From: an uncultured Eubacteriales bacterium
Lineage (GTDB): Bacteria > Bacillota > Clostridia > Oscillospirales > Oscillospiraceae
Direction: 5' to 3'
Length of the DNA: 64,000 bases
Assembly (NCBI GenBank): GCA_959602365.1
Contig: CAUGSS010000003.1
Location: 50,848-114,847, forward strand
This document shows positions 17,905 to 26,529 of this stretch, piece by piece. How positions within the stretch are numbered: position 1 is the stretch's first letter; every line of letters begins with the position of its first letter. Under the pieces are notes generated by a model. It saw only the letters and a list, made by a program, of their open reading frames with translations, had not been told where the DNA came from and ran no database searches. Position numbers and translations under genes: made by a program.

Positions 17905-17917
17905 GGAAGGTGTTTCT

Positions 17918-18649
17918 TTGAACGTTTACGGAATTACCGACCGGGGCCTGGTCCGCAGGCAAAATCAGGACTGCTATGACAGCTGCACGCTGGACGATGC
18001 GGTATTTGCCGTGGTCTGCGACGGCATGGGCGGCGCCAGAGGCGGCAATGTGGCCAGCCAGATGGCGGTGAGCTATGTGATCGACGCAGTGGAACAGGAC
18101 CAGGGGGCGGAGCCGGGAGCTGTGATGAACCAGGCTCTGGCGGAGGCCAACGAGGCTGTGCTCCAGCGCTCCCTCTCCGACCCGGAGTGCTCCGGCATGG
18201 GCACCACGCTGGTGGCCGCCTGGCTTCAGTCCGACCGGCATGGGTATGTGCTCAATGTGGGGGACAGCCGGGCTTACCATATCAGCGCCACCGGCATCAC
18301 CCAGATTACCCGCGACCACTCCCTGGTGGCGGATCTGGTGGCTCGGGGGAAAATCACTCCGGAAGAGGCCAGAAACCATCCCAATAAGAATATCATCACC
18401 AGAGCCCTGGGGACAGAGCGCAACACTGAGGGCGACCTGTTTGAAGTGGATTTGGACGCAGGGGATTATATTCTGTTGTGCAGCGACGGGCTGAGCAACG
18501 TCGTCACCGAACAGGAAATCCTCTATGAGGTGCTGTATGGCGGCGAGGAGGACACCTGCTGTGGCCGCCTGTTGGAGATCGCCATGCACCGGGGCGCTCC
18601 GGACAATGTGACCGCTGTGCTGATTTCTGCCGGCGGGGAAGACCGTTAA
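17918..18649 (+). CDS. prpC: PP2C-type Ser/Thr protein phosphatase
   Basis: 243 residues, TTG start behind AAGGAAGG. PP2C motifs: RRQNQD near residue 14, VCDGMGGARGG (metal Asp) near 32, GDSRAY near 115 and SDGLSNVV near 190. It reverses phosphorylation by the PASTA kinase whose gene follows by 16 bases and likely acts on shared targets in cell-wall and translation control. Confidence 0.94.
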   Translation: MNVYGITDRGLVRRQNQDCYDSCTLDDAVFAVVCDGMGGARGGNVASQMAVSYVIDAVEQDQGAEPGAVMNQALAEANEAVLQRSLSDPECSGMGTTLVAAWLQSDRHGYVLNVGDSRAYHISATGITQITRDHSLVADLVARGKITPEEARNHPNKNIITRALGTERNTEGDLFEVDLDAGDYILLCSDGLSNVVTEQEILYEVLYGGEEDTCCGRLLEIAMHRGAPDNVTAVLISAGGEDR

Positions 18650-18665
18650 ACTAGGAGGGTTTGCT

Positions 18666-20804
18666 ATGGATCCGTATATCGGCAAATTACTCGATGACCG
18701 CTATGAAATTCTGGATGTGCTGGGCACCGGCGGCATGGCCGTGGTATATCGCGCCTATTGCCATCGCCTGAATCGCTATGTGGCCGTTAAAATCTTAAAG
18801 GGAGAACTGGCTGCGGATCAGGATCTGCGCCGCCGTTTCCATGATGAATCTCAGGCTGTCGCCATGTTGTCCCATCCCAATATTGTGGCCGTCTATGATG
18901 TCAGCCAGGTGGACGGACGGGAGTTTATCGTCATGGAACTCATCGACGGCATCACGCTGAAGCAGTACATGCACAAACGGGGCGGCTGTCTCAACTGGCG
19001 GGAAGCGCTGCACTTCATCACCCAGATTCTTCAGGGCCTGAAACACGCCCACAGCCGGGGGATCATCCACCGGGATATCAAACCCCAGAATGTCATGGTG
19101 CTCCGGGACGGCAGCGTGAAAGTGATGGACTTCGGCATCGCCCGTTCCACCAATTCTCAGGCTACCATGACACAGGAGACCATCGGGTCTGTCCACTATA
19201 TCTCGCCTGAGCAGGCCCGCGGCAGCCACATTGACGCCCGCTCCGACCTCTATTCCGCCGGTGTGGTGCTCTATGAAATGCTGACAGGACGGCTGCCTTT
19301 TGAGGGGGATAATCCCGTCTCTGTGGCCATCCAGCATATCAAGTCGATTCCCATCGCCCCCCGGGAGCTGAACCCGGAAATCCCCTTGGGTATGGAGCAA
19401 ATCACGCTGAAAGCCATGGCATCTATGCCGGACCGGCGTTACTCCAGCGCAGAAGAAATGCTGCGGGATCTGGAGGATTTCCGTAAGAATCCGGAGATTG
19501 ACTTCGGATACAGCGCCCCCGGCGTGTTGGATCCGGGCGAGGATGAGCCCACTGTTGTGCGCAGGGGCGGCACCTTTTTGGATGATGAAGATCTGGATGA
19601 AGCGGACGCCACGGTGCGCAGCTCCCAGATTCGCCGTTCCGCGGCCCGTTTTGAGCGGGATGAGGATACTGCGCGGCAGCGGTACAGCAGTGATGACGAC
19701 GGCGATTACGATGACTACGACGATGATTACGACAGGAATGCCGAGAAAAATCGCAATAAAAGATTCATTGCGATTACCGGCGGAATTGCCGGCGTTCTGG
19801 TCATTCTTTTCATCGTTCTGTATTTCACTTTGTTCCGCGGGCTGTTTTCTTCCCCTGCCAGTTATCAGGTGCCTGATTTGCTGGGCAAAACGGTGGAAGA
19901 GGCTCAGGCCATGATTGATGGAGACGAGACTCTTCAGGGACACTTTACCATTACAGTGGGCGAGACTATTACCAGTGAAGAGACGGCAGGAACCATTATT
20001 CAGCAGTCGCCCGACAGCTCGCGCACCGTCCATTCGGAGACCACTGAAATTACCGTCACTTTGAGCGGCGGTCCGGCCGAGGAGGAGCCCACGGAGTTTA
20101 CGCTGGAGAATTATGGGGATGGCTCCCGGGATTACCGTGAGGTTGTCAATGAACTGACTGACCTGGGGCTGGTGGTAACCGCTGAGGGCGAATACAGCGA
20201 TGACATCGCCGAGAACATGGTCATTCGCACCACCCCTGCCGCCGGCAGCACCGTCAAGGAAGGGGACTCCATTACGGTGTATTACAGTTTGGGTGAGGAA
20301 GTCACCGAGCGCAGCATGCCCCGTTTGATCGGTTTGACCGAGGCGGATGCCAGAAATGCCATTTCCAATATGGGGTTGACTTTGGGAGCAGTTACCGAAG
20401 ATTACAGTGACCAGCCGGAAGGCAGTGTGTGCTATCAGAGTATTCCGGAGAACAGCCCGGTCAAGGAAGGCGACACGGTTAACATTGTGATCAGCCTCGG
20501 GCCGGAACCGGAGCCGGAAGAACCGGATACGCCCGACTCTTCCAACGGATCCAATGGCTCCACCGGAAACGGCGGCACATCGGAGCCCACCGCCCAGCGC
20601 TATACGATTACCGTTACGCTTCCGGAGGGCCGTACGGAAGACAAATTGCTGATCATCACTGTCAACGGGGAGACTCACGAGGAGACGGTATCCCCCGATG
20701 ATACTACCTACAGCATTGTCTATGAGGGAACCATCTACTCCTGTACCGCTGAGATTGACGGCACAGAATACCCCTTCAGTATTGAGGCCAATTCCAGCAC
20801 ATGA
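18666..20804 (+). CDS. prkC: PASTA-domain Ser/Thr protein kinase (PrkC/Stk)
   Basis: 712 residues. Kinase domain ~1-270 with GTGGMAVVY, catalytic HRDIKPQN and DFGIA; a charged Asp-rich linker to ~362; one transmembrane helix ~366-388; three extracellular PASTA repeats from ~398, ~478 and ~548; an acidic/Ser-Gly linker; and a ~70-residue C-terminal beta-rich domain (from ~643) that is not a PASTA repeat. PrkC senses muropeptides or lipid II and in spore formers takes part in germination. Overlaps rsgA by ATGA; paired with prpC. Confidence 0.95.
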   Translation: MDPYIGKLLDDRYEILDVLGTGGMAVVYRAYCHRLNRYVAVKILKGELAADQDLRRRFHDESQAVAMLSHPNIVAVYDVSQVDGREFIVMELIDGITLKQYMHKRGGCLNWREALHFITQILQGLKHAHSRGIIHRDIKPQNVMVLRDGSVKVMDFGIARSTNSQATMTQETIGSVHYISPEQARGSHIDARSDLYSAGVVLYEMLTGRLPFEGDNPVSVAIQHIKSIPIAPRELNPEIPLGMEQITLKAMASMPDRRYSSAEEMLRDLEDFRKNPEIDFGYSAPGVLDPGEDEPTVVRRGGTFLDDEDLDEADATVRSSQIRRSAARFERDEDTARQRYSSDDDGDYDDYDDDYDRNAEKNRNKRFIAITGGIAGVLVILFIVLYFTLFRGLFSSPASYQVPDLLGKTVEEAQAMIDGDETLQGHFTITVGETITSEETAGTIIQQSPDSSRTVHSETTEITVTLSGGPAEEEPTEFTLENYGDGSRDYREVVNELTDLGLVVTAEGEYSDDIAENMVIRTTPAAGSTVKEGDSITVYYSLGEEVTERSMPRLIGLTEADARNAISNMGLTLGAVTEDYSDQPEGSVCYQSIPENSPVKEGDTVNIVISLGPEPEPEEPDTPDSSNGSNGSTGNGGTSEPTAQRYTITVTLPEGRTEDKLLIITVNGETHEETVSPDDTTYSIVYEGTIYSCTAEIDGTEYPFSIEANSST

Positions 20805-21679
20805 CAGGGACCATAGTTAAAGCGCTCAGCGGCTTCTACTATGTGGACTGCGGCGATGAGGTCGTCACCTGCCGGGCCCGGGGAAAATTCCGCCATGCGG
20901 GCACCAGCCCGCTGGTGGGGGACCGGGTGGAAATCACGCCCCAGGGGGACGGCACGGGAAGTGTAGAGCGGGTTTTAGAGCGCAAAAATGCCTTTACCCG
21001 CCCAGCGGTGGCCAATATGGATCTGCTGGTGATGATTGCCGCGGGTGTGAATCCGGTAACGGATCCATTTTTGATTGACCGCGTTGCCGCTATTGCCGAG
21101 CGCAAAAACTGCGAGCCGGTCATCTGTCTGAACAAGTGCGACCTGGAGCCCTGTGAGCAGCTGTGCCGCATTTACCGCAGCGCCGGGTTTACCACCCTCC
21201 AGGTCAGCGCTGTGACAGGAGCCGGAATTCAAACGCTCTCCGACGCCATCGCCGGGAAAAATGTGGTGTTTACCGGCAACTCCGGCGTGGGCAAATCCAG
21301 CATTCTGAACGCCCTGGACCCCAGGCTCTCCATCGCCACCGGCGAAGTCAGCGAAAAACTGGGCCGCGGCCGCCACACCACCCGGCATGTGGAGCTGTTC
21401 CGGCTGCCCAACGGCGCTCTGGTGGCGGATACGCCGGGATTTGCCAGCTTTGACACCGAGGTGCCGGAGCTGCTGAATAAGGAAGAATTGGCACTGGCGT
21501 TTCGAGAGTTTCACCCTTACCTGGGGCAGTGCCGGTTTGTGGGCTGCTCCCATACCAAGGAGAAGGGGTGTGCTGTGCTGGATGCCCTGCAGGAAGGCAA
21601 GATTGCAGCATCCAGACACCGCAGTTATGTGCGGCTCTACGAGGCGGCCAAGGCCTACAAACAGTGGGAACACAGATGA
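20801..21679 (+). CDS. rsgA: Ribosome small-subunit GTPase RsgA
   Basis: A circularly permuted GTPase that checks late 30S maturation. 292 residues: OB domain ~1-65, GTPase with NKCD (G4) before GNSGVGKSS (G1), then DTPGF (G3), and a C-terminal zinc motif in CRFVGCSHTKEKGC. ATGA overlaps with both prkC and thiN. In Bacillus rpe lies between rsgA and thiN; it is missing here. Confidence 0.96.
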   Translation: MTGTIVKALSGFYYVDCGDEVVTCRARGKFRHAGTSPLVGDRVEITPQGDGTGSVERVLERKNAFTRPAVANMDLLVMIAAGVNPVTDPFLIDRVAAIAERKNCEPVICLNKCDLEPCEQLCRIYRSAGFTTLQVSAVTGAGIQTLSDAIAGKNVVFTGNSGVGKSSILNALDPRLSIATGEVSEKLGRGRHTTRHVELFRLPNGALVADTPGFASFDTEVPELLNKEELALAFREFHPYLGQCRFVGCSHTKEKGCAVLDALQEGKIAASRHRSYVRLYEAAKAYKQWEHR

Positions 21680-22299
21680 GCCGGGCGGTGATCTTCGGTT
21701 CCGCCCCGGTGGCGGATTGGGGCTTTCTGCGCCCCTATCTGCGTCCGGATGATGCGGTTATCTGTGCAGACGGCGGGCGGCGGGCGGCCCAGGCGCTTGG
21801 CCTGACGCCGGATTGGTATGTGGGGGATGACGATTCCGGAGGCTACCCGGGAGATTGCCCTTCGGACCTGCTCCCATCAGAAAAAGACGTCACCGATTTG
21901 GATATGGCTGTCTCCCGAGCGCTCCACGAGGGGTTTGCAGAATTGCTGCTCTGCGGATGCACCGGCGGACGGCAAGACCACCACTTTTCCGCCATTGGCC
22001 AGCTGGAGCGGATCTGGCGCGCAGGAGCCCAGGGCATGATTTTGGACCCCTGGAATGAGATCCGGCTTTTGACGCCGGGACTGACCGTGGTGCCCACCAT
22101 ACCGAGCTATCACTATTTCGGCATTATCCCGTTGGATCCGGTGCTGAAGGGTGTCTCCATTCATGGGGCAAAGTATGAAATCCATCAGGTGGATCTCTGC
22201 CGCTGGGCTTCGCTTGGAGTCAGCAATGAGTGCCGGACCGGCTGTCCATGCACCATTGAAATAACAGATGGAATCGGACTTTTGATCCGGAGCAACTGA
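21676..22299 (+). CDS. thiN: Thiamine pyrophosphokinase
   Basis: Transfers pyrophosphate from ATP to thiamine. 207 residues beginning MSRAVIFGSAPV; motifs ICADGGRRAAQ, GDDDSGG and the DLDMAVSRAL / GCTGGRQDHH block are those of TPK. The ATG overlaps the rsgA stop; the longer frame from 21529 lies in rsgA and is rejected. Last gene of the operon; a long-stemmed hairpin follows. Confidence 0.93.
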   Translation: MSRAVIFGSAPVADWGFLRPYLRPDDAVICADGGRRAAQALGLTPDWYVGDDDSGGYPGDCPSDLLPSEKDVTDLDMAVSRALHEGFAELLLCGCTGGRQDHHFSAIGQLERIWRAGAQGMILDPWNEIRLLTPGLTVVPTIPSYHYFGIIPLDPVLKGVSIHGAKYEIHQVDLCRWASLGVSNECRTGCPCTIEITDGIGLLIRSN

Positions 22300-22321
22300 A
22301 AACAATATGACACAAAAGGGG

Positions 22322-22368
22322 CACCCCCTGCGTAGACTGTGACAGCAGTATTGCGCAGGGGGTGTTTT
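22322..22368 (+). terminator. Terminator-like hairpin after thiN
   Basis: An 11-base perfect stem, CACCCCCTGCG with CGCAGGGGGTG, encloses 21 bases that hold a smaller ACTG/CAGT stem, and TTTT follows. The 3' arm also contains the only visible ribosome-binding site for the small ORF starting at 22372. Confidence 0.65.
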
Positions 22369-22371
22369 ACA

Positions 22372-22518
22372 TTGCGTCATTGCAAGCCGAGTGGACTGTG
22401 TGCCATTTCCCTTGGAATCGGAATATTGCTGAGTATGGTTCTGCCAACGGGAGTGATCATCTTTGTCGGCGCGGGCGCATTGATTGTGCTTGGACTGACC
22501 TGGATGCGAAAGCCCTGA
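22372..22518 (+). CDS. Small membrane protein (48 residues)
   Basis: A TTG-started ORF with GGGGGTG eight bases upstream. It encodes MRHCKPSGLCAISLGIGI..., two hydrophobic stretches separated by a Pro-Thr-Gly turn, and ends in TWMRKP. Similar tiny two-helix proteins are common in Clostridia but have no assigned role. It lies between thiN and spoVM, so it may be a spore or forespore membrane protein. The ribosome-binding site is within the thiN hairpin, which weakens the call. Confidence 0.55.
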   Translation: MRHCKPSGLCAISLGIGILLSMVLPTGVIIFVGAGALIVLGLTWMRKP

Positions 22519-22568
22519 GGAACTCACTCCTGTCGGCGGTGTGCAGGCATAGATTGGGAGGTGCCGGT

Positions 22569-22640
22569 ATGAAGATCGTCATTTGGAAATCACCTAAATT
22601 TTTATCTGGTATCCTGAGAATTCTGTTTCAAATGCATTGA
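22569..22640 (+). CDS. spoVM: Stage V sporulation protein SpoVM
   Basis: A 23-residue peptide, MKIVIWKSPKFLSGILRILF followed by three more residues. The K-x-PKFL-x-G-I-x-R pattern, including the helix-kinking proline at position 9, is that of SpoVM, the amphipathic helix that recognises the positively curved forespore membrane and anchors SpoIVA there. GGGAGG lies eight bases before the ATG. Position supports this: in Bacillus spoVM follows thiN, and here sipL and spoIVA come next. Too short for ordinary gene finders. Confidence 0.85.
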   Translation: MKIVIWKSPKFLSGILRILFQMH

Positions 22641-22685
22641 TGGAGCGGAAGCACCGGATCCGCTGGGTTTGTCTTTCGGGAATTG

Positions 22686-22714
22686 GTATATCCTCGGCTG
22701 CTTGGACATATCTA
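22686..22714 (+). promoter_or_regulatory. Possible sigma-E promoter of sipL-spoIVA
   Basis: GTATA, a 16-base spacer, CATATCTA, resembling the mother-cell sigma-E pattern (ATA ... CATACAnT). It lies between spoVM and sipL, where mother-cell expression would be expected. Match is partial. Confidence 0.35.
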
Positions 22715-22747
22715 TCTCTTGAAAACGTCCTTGGTAAAAGAGAACGG

Positions 22748-22796
22748 AAGAGATTGTACCGAGCAATCTCTTTGAAAGGACGAAAGGAGAGATTGC
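22748..22796 (+). promoter_or_regulatory. Competing hairpins in the sipL leader
   Basis: Segment A (AAGAGATTG, 22748-22756) can pair with B (CAATCTCTT, 22764-22772) in a 9-bp, 7-base-loop stem. B with its preceding G can instead pair with C (AGAGATTGC, 22788-22796), a 9-bp stem that takes in the end of the AAAGGAG ribosome-binding site just before the ATG at 22800. The two folds exclude each other, as in an attenuator. Confidence 0.45.
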
Positions 22797-22799
22797 TTC

Positions 22800-24305
22800 A
22801 TGGATCTTGGTTTGCAGTACGAGCAGCTGAAATGCTATTCCTGCGTTCTGGACACCGTGGTACGCAGGGAGGAGACGCAGGAGTCCATTGTGTCCGACTC
22901 CATGCCGGATATCGGGACGGTGGTCACAGTGTCGGCGACGCCCTTCCTGCACAGCTGCCGTACCGGAGAGGGAAGTGTCACCTGCGAAGGGGATGTGGTG
23001 GCCTCGGTCCTGTATGTGGCGGAAGAAGCCAGCGCTGTATACACCATTCAGGTGCGCATCCCCTTCCGCTGTACGGCAGAGTCGGGGGCGCTGACCGAGC
23101 GCTGCAGACTCAATGTACTGCCCAGGCTTTTGGGAGCGGACGTGAAAGTCATGAACCCCCGCAAAATTCTGGTACAGGCAGAGCTTGCGGTGCGCTTTTT
23201 GGCCTTTTCGGAAGGGGAGAGCCGCTACACCATTGGAGTGGAGGGCGGGGAGACGCCGATTCAAACGAAAATGGAGCGCGTGTCTTTCCAATACATCTCC
23301 CAGGTGGCGGAAAAGACGTTTCCCTTTGAGGAAAATGTCAGTCTGTCCAGCGGCCATCGCAAGTTGGAGCGGCTGTTGAGCTGTGATCTGACGCCCTATT
23401 GCAGCGAGAGCAAAATTGTGGGCAGCAAAGTGGTGTTTAAAGGCGGTGTCAAGGCCCGGGTTCGGGCGCTGGATGATGAAAACGAGTTGATCTGCGAAGA
23501 GTATGACCTGCCGGTTTCACAGGTTCTGGATGCCGGTGATTCCGGAGAGACAGCGCTTTCGGTTGTGCATCTGTCGGCAACGGACCTGCAGACGGAACAG
23601 TCGGGAGACAATGAAATCTTCCTCCGCATGGAACTCTATGCCTGTGCGGTGGTGGTAGACCGCAAGGAGACCAGTGTGCTCTGTGACGCATACAGTACCC
23701 TTTATCCCTGTCAATGCGGCGAAGAGCGCAGGGAACGGTTTCAGATTGTGGAGCAAAATACCCTTGTGCACCCATTCCGGCAGGCGATGGAGCTGGATCT
23801 GCCCACAGCGGAAGTGCTGGATCAGATGGTGACCCTGGTGGAAGTGGCCGGTGCGGCCGGGGGAGCCGGCAGCCGGTGCCGGCTGAAGGTGTCTGTCTGC
23901 CTGCGGGAGCGGGATGGCCGGCTGTCCAAGGTAGATCAAAACTGCTATGTGAATCTTCCGCTGCCGGAGGTACAGGGCAACCGGCTGCTTCTGGAGGTCA
24001 AACTTTTGGATGCGGCGTGTATTTCTGCGGCCGGGGGAATGGAGCTGAGGGGCAGTTTTTTGATCCAGTATGCGCTGGTTGCCGCCACCGAGTTTCACTA
24101 TGTCAGTACGCTGGTACTGGATGAGAGCGAGGCGGAGCCGGGAGCGAAACCTTCTGCGGTGCTGCGTATGCTGCGGGAGGGGGAGACGCTTTGGGATCTG
24201 GGCAAGGAGTATTATGCCACAGTAGAGGACATTCTGGCCGTCAATCAGATCAGCGAAGAATCCGCCGCCGGGGGCAAATTTTTGCTCATTCCGCGCAATC
24301 GCTGA
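22800..24305 (+). CDS. sipL: SpoIVA-interacting protein SipL (DUF3794 + LysM)
   Basis: 501 residues: three DUF3794-type beta-rich repeats from the N-terminus to ~430, and a C-terminal LysM domain (~450-500; LREGETLWDLGKEYY ... ILAVNQIS ... FLLIPRN). In Clostridioides difficile SipL binds the SpoIVA ATPase through its LysM domain and is needed to wrap the coat around the forespore. The next gene, 18 bases on, is spoIVA and spoVM is just upstream, so all three coat-base proteins are encoded together. Confidence 0.88.
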   Translation: MDLGLQYEQLKCYSCVLDTVVRREETQESIVSDSMPDIGTVVTVSATPFLHSCRTGEGSVTCEGDVVASVLYVAEEASAVYTIQVRIPFRCTAESGALTERCRLNVLPRLLGADVKVMNPRKILVQAELAVRFLAFSEGESRYTIGVEGGETPIQTKMERVSFQYISQVAEKTFPFEENVSLSSGHRKLERLLSCDLTPYCSESKIVGSKVVFKGGVKARVRALDDENELICEEYDLPVSQVLDAGDSGETALSVVHLSATDLQTEQSGDNEIFLRMELYACAVVVDRKETSVLCDAYSTLYPCQCGEERRERFQIVEQNTLVHPFRQAMELDLPTAEVLDQMVTLVEVAGAAGGAGSRCRLKVSVCLRERDGRLSKVDQNCYVNLPLPEVQGNRLLLEVKLLDAACISAAGGMELRGSFLIQYALVAATEFHYVSTLVLDESEAEPGAKPSAVLRMLREGETLWDLGKEYYATVEDILAVNQISEESAAGGKFLLIPRNR

Positions 24306-24323
24306 AGGGGGTAGAAAAACAGT

Positions 24324-25802
24324 ATGGAACAGCATGAGATTTATACAGATATGGCTACCCGTACCGGAGGTAATATCTACATCGGCGTGGTAGGGCCGGT
24401 GAGAACCGGAAAATCGACCTTTATTAAACGATTTATGGAGACCTTGGTCATTCCGAAAATCGAAAACGTCTATCAGCGGGAGCGGGCCAAGGATGAGCTG
24501 CCCCAGAGCGGCTCCGGACGCACGATTATGACCGCTGAACCCAAATTTGTGCCTGAAGAGGCAGTGGAAATCGAGACAGAGGCGGGAATCCGCTTTTCCG
24601 TCCGGCTGATCGACTGCGTCGGGTATCTGGTCAGCAGTGCTGTGGGACAGACGGAAAATGACGCCCCCAGAATGGTGACCACGCCGTGGTTTGACTATGA
24701 GATTCCTATGGCGGATGCGGCGGAGATCGGAACCCGCAAAGTGATCACCGAGCACTCCACCATCGGCATTGTGGTTACCACCGACGGTACCATCACCGAT
24801 ATTCCCCGGGAGGACTATTTGGAGGCGGAGGAGCGCACAGTTCGGGAACTGAAGGAGCTGGGGAAACCGTTCTTAATTCTGCTCAATTCAGCGGAACCCA
24901 CTTCCTCCCGGGCACAGGCGATCCGGGATGACATCGAGAGCCGCTATGGCGTCGGGTGCCTGGCGGTGGACTGCCAGACATTGGAGGAGCAGGATATCAC
25001 GGATATCCTCTGCCAGGTGCTCTATGAATTCCCGCTTCAGGAAATTGACCTGTTTCTGCCCAGCTGGGTGGAGGCCCTTCCGGCCAAACATCCGATGAAG
25101 CAGGAGTTGTTTTCTCAGATCTGCGGCAAAGCGCAGCAGGTGACCCGGATTTCTGAAATCAAAGCATTTGCCTCCGATATCTCGGTGTGCGCCAATCTGG
25201 AGTCCACAACGCTTACATCGGTGGATTTGGGAAGCGGCATCGCCTCGCTCCGGTTGGAACTGCCCCGGGATCTGTTCTTCCAAACCCTGTCCAGTGAGAC
25301 CGGCATTGAAGTGCGGGATGACGGGGACCTGTTCCAGCAGCTGACGGTATTGGCCTCGGTCAAGCGGGAGTATGACAAAGTGGCGGATGCCCTGGATGCG
25401 GTCAAAAATACCGGCTACGGCATTGTGGTGCCCACAATCGAGGAGCTTCGGCTGGAGGAACCGGAGATTATGAAGCAGGGAGGACGCTACGGGGTACGGC
25501 TCAAGGCCAGCGCGCCGTCCATCCATATGCTGCGGGCAGACATTGAGACAGTAATCTCTCCCATCGTAGGCAACGAAAAGCAGAGCGAAGAGATGATCAA
25601 CTACCTGCTTCAGGAGTTTGAAGGCGATCCGAAACAGATCTGGCAGTCCAATATTTTCGGAAAATCGTTCCACGAATTGGTCAACGAGGACCTGCAGGGA
25701 AAACTGATGCGGATGCCGGAAGACGCCCGGGTCAAGCTGCGGGAGACGCTACAGCGCATTATCAACGAGGGCAGCGGAGGATTGATCTGCATTATTTTGT
25801 GA
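24324..25802 (+). CDS. spoIVA: Stage IV sporulation protein A (coat-base ATPase)
   Basis: 492 residues, the usual length. The N-terminal GTPase-like ATPase domain has Walker A GPVRTGKST (~28) and the conserved IYTDMATRTGG start; the middle domain and a C-terminal SpoVM-binding region ending in GGLICIIL follow. SpoIVA polymerises with ATP on the outer forespore membrane as the platform for the spore coat. Preceded by sipL; a strong terminator follows. Confidence 0.97.
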   Translation: MEQHEIYTDMATRTGGNIYIGVVGPVRTGKSTFIKRFMETLVIPKIENVYQRERAKDELPQSGSGRTIMTAEPKFVPEEAVEIETEAGIRFSVRLIDCVGYLVSSAVGQTENDAPRMVTTPWFDYEIPMADAAEIGTRKVITEHSTIGIVVTTDGTITDIPREDYLEAEERTVRELKELGKPFLILLNSAEPTSSRAQAIRDDIESRYGVGCLAVDCQTLEEQDITDILCQVLYEFPLQEIDLFLPSWVEALPAKHPMKQELFSQICGKAQQVTRISEIKAFASDISVCANLESTTLTSVDLGSGIASLRLELPRDLFFQTLSSETGIEVRDDGDLFQQLTVLASVKREYDKVADALDAVKNTGYGIVVPTIEELRLEEPEIMKQGGRYGVRLKASAPSIHMLRADIETVISPIVGNEKQSEEMINYLLQEFEGDPKQIWQSNIFGKSFHELVNEDLQGKLMRMPEDARVKLRETLQRIINEGSGGLICIIL

Positions 25803-25814
25803 CGAAACTTACTT

Positions 25815-25856
25815 GGAAAAAAGGCGCCGCACAGCTCATGTGCGGCGCCTTCTTCG
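25815..25856. terminator. Bidirectional terminator between spoIVA and the Crp-family gene
   Basis: GGCGCCGCACA pairs with TGTGCGGCGCC around a 5-base loop. A T-rich stretch follows on the plus strand, and an A-run precedes it, which serves the convergent minus-strand gene. Confidence 0.85.
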
Positions 25857-25859
25857 TCG

Positions 25860-26504
25860 TCAGTTTGCCAACATATCCTGCAATAGATCAGGCCGAAGCA
25901 GGCGGAGGCTGCCGTATCCAGTGCTCAAGAGATTGGACTTGGCAAACCGGTTCAAAATGCGGCTCACAGTGACCCGATTTGCACTTACCGCCGCCGCGAT
26001 CTCATCCTGAGTGCAGGTTACCTTGCCGTCCGTTTCCCTCGGAAGGGAGAGGAGAAAGCGGGCAATACGCTGATCTGTACGGAAAAATGCCATATCATCC
26101 ACATGCTCAGAGAGCAGGCGCACTGTTCTGGCCAAGTATTTCAAAAGGGCCAGGGCCAATTCTGGGTTTTGGGAGATCTCCCGGGTGGCCATCTGACGGT
26201 CTATGCGGACAATCTCGCAGGCGGTGGAGGCGACCGCTGAAGAGACCCGGGGCATCTCGTCAAAAAAAGCGGCTTCTCCAAATAAGTTGCCTTTTTGATA
26301 GATGTTCAGCACCTTCTCTGATCCGTCTTCAGAGGAGATAAAGGTTCTGACTCGTCCGGATTTCAAATAGTAAAAGCAATCCGCTGCGCTGTCCTGTAAA
26401 TAGATCATCTGGTTTGCCGCATAGCTGACGGCCGCATAGTGCTGGGCAAACGGGGCCCAGATATCCTTGGGTAGGTCCAATTCCTGAATGCTGAAGTATT
26501 CCAA
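25860..26504 (-). CDS. Crp/Fnr family transcriptional regulator
   Basis: 214 residues from a TTG at 26504, which has GAGGCGGTGA before it. An ATG at 26537 in frame has no ribosome-binding site and lies inside a palindromic operator, so it is disfavoured. A cyclic-nucleotide-like beta-barrel (~20-130, with GNLFGEAAFFDEMPR) is followed by a winged helix (~150-210, QDEIAAAVSANRVTVSRIL). No Fnr-type N-terminal cysteine cluster is present, so it is not an oxygen-sensing Fnr. Divergent from leuCDB, it probably controls itself and perhaps leuC. Confidence 0.9.
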   Translation of the reverse strand: MEYFSIQELDLPKDIWAPFAQHYAAVSYAANQMIYLQDSAADCFYYLKSGRVRTFISSEDGSEKVLNIYQKGNLFGEAAFFDEMPRVSSAVASTACEIVRIDRQMATREISQNPELALALLKYLARTVRLLSEHVDDMAFFRTDQRIARFLLSLPRETDGKVTCTQDEIAAAVSANRVTVSRILNRFAKSNLLSTGYGSLRLLRPDLLQDMLAN

Positions 26505-26529
26505 AATTTCACCGCCTCTTTTTATGAAT

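Noticed and set aside
18795..20678. 627-residue minus-strand open frame
   Set aside because: Mirror of prkC caused by GC-rich codon use; no motifs.
22362..22640. 92-residue ORF ending in the SpoVM sequence
   Set aside because: Only its last 23 codons match a protein family and have a good start signal; the first part overlaps the 48-residue ORF in another frame.
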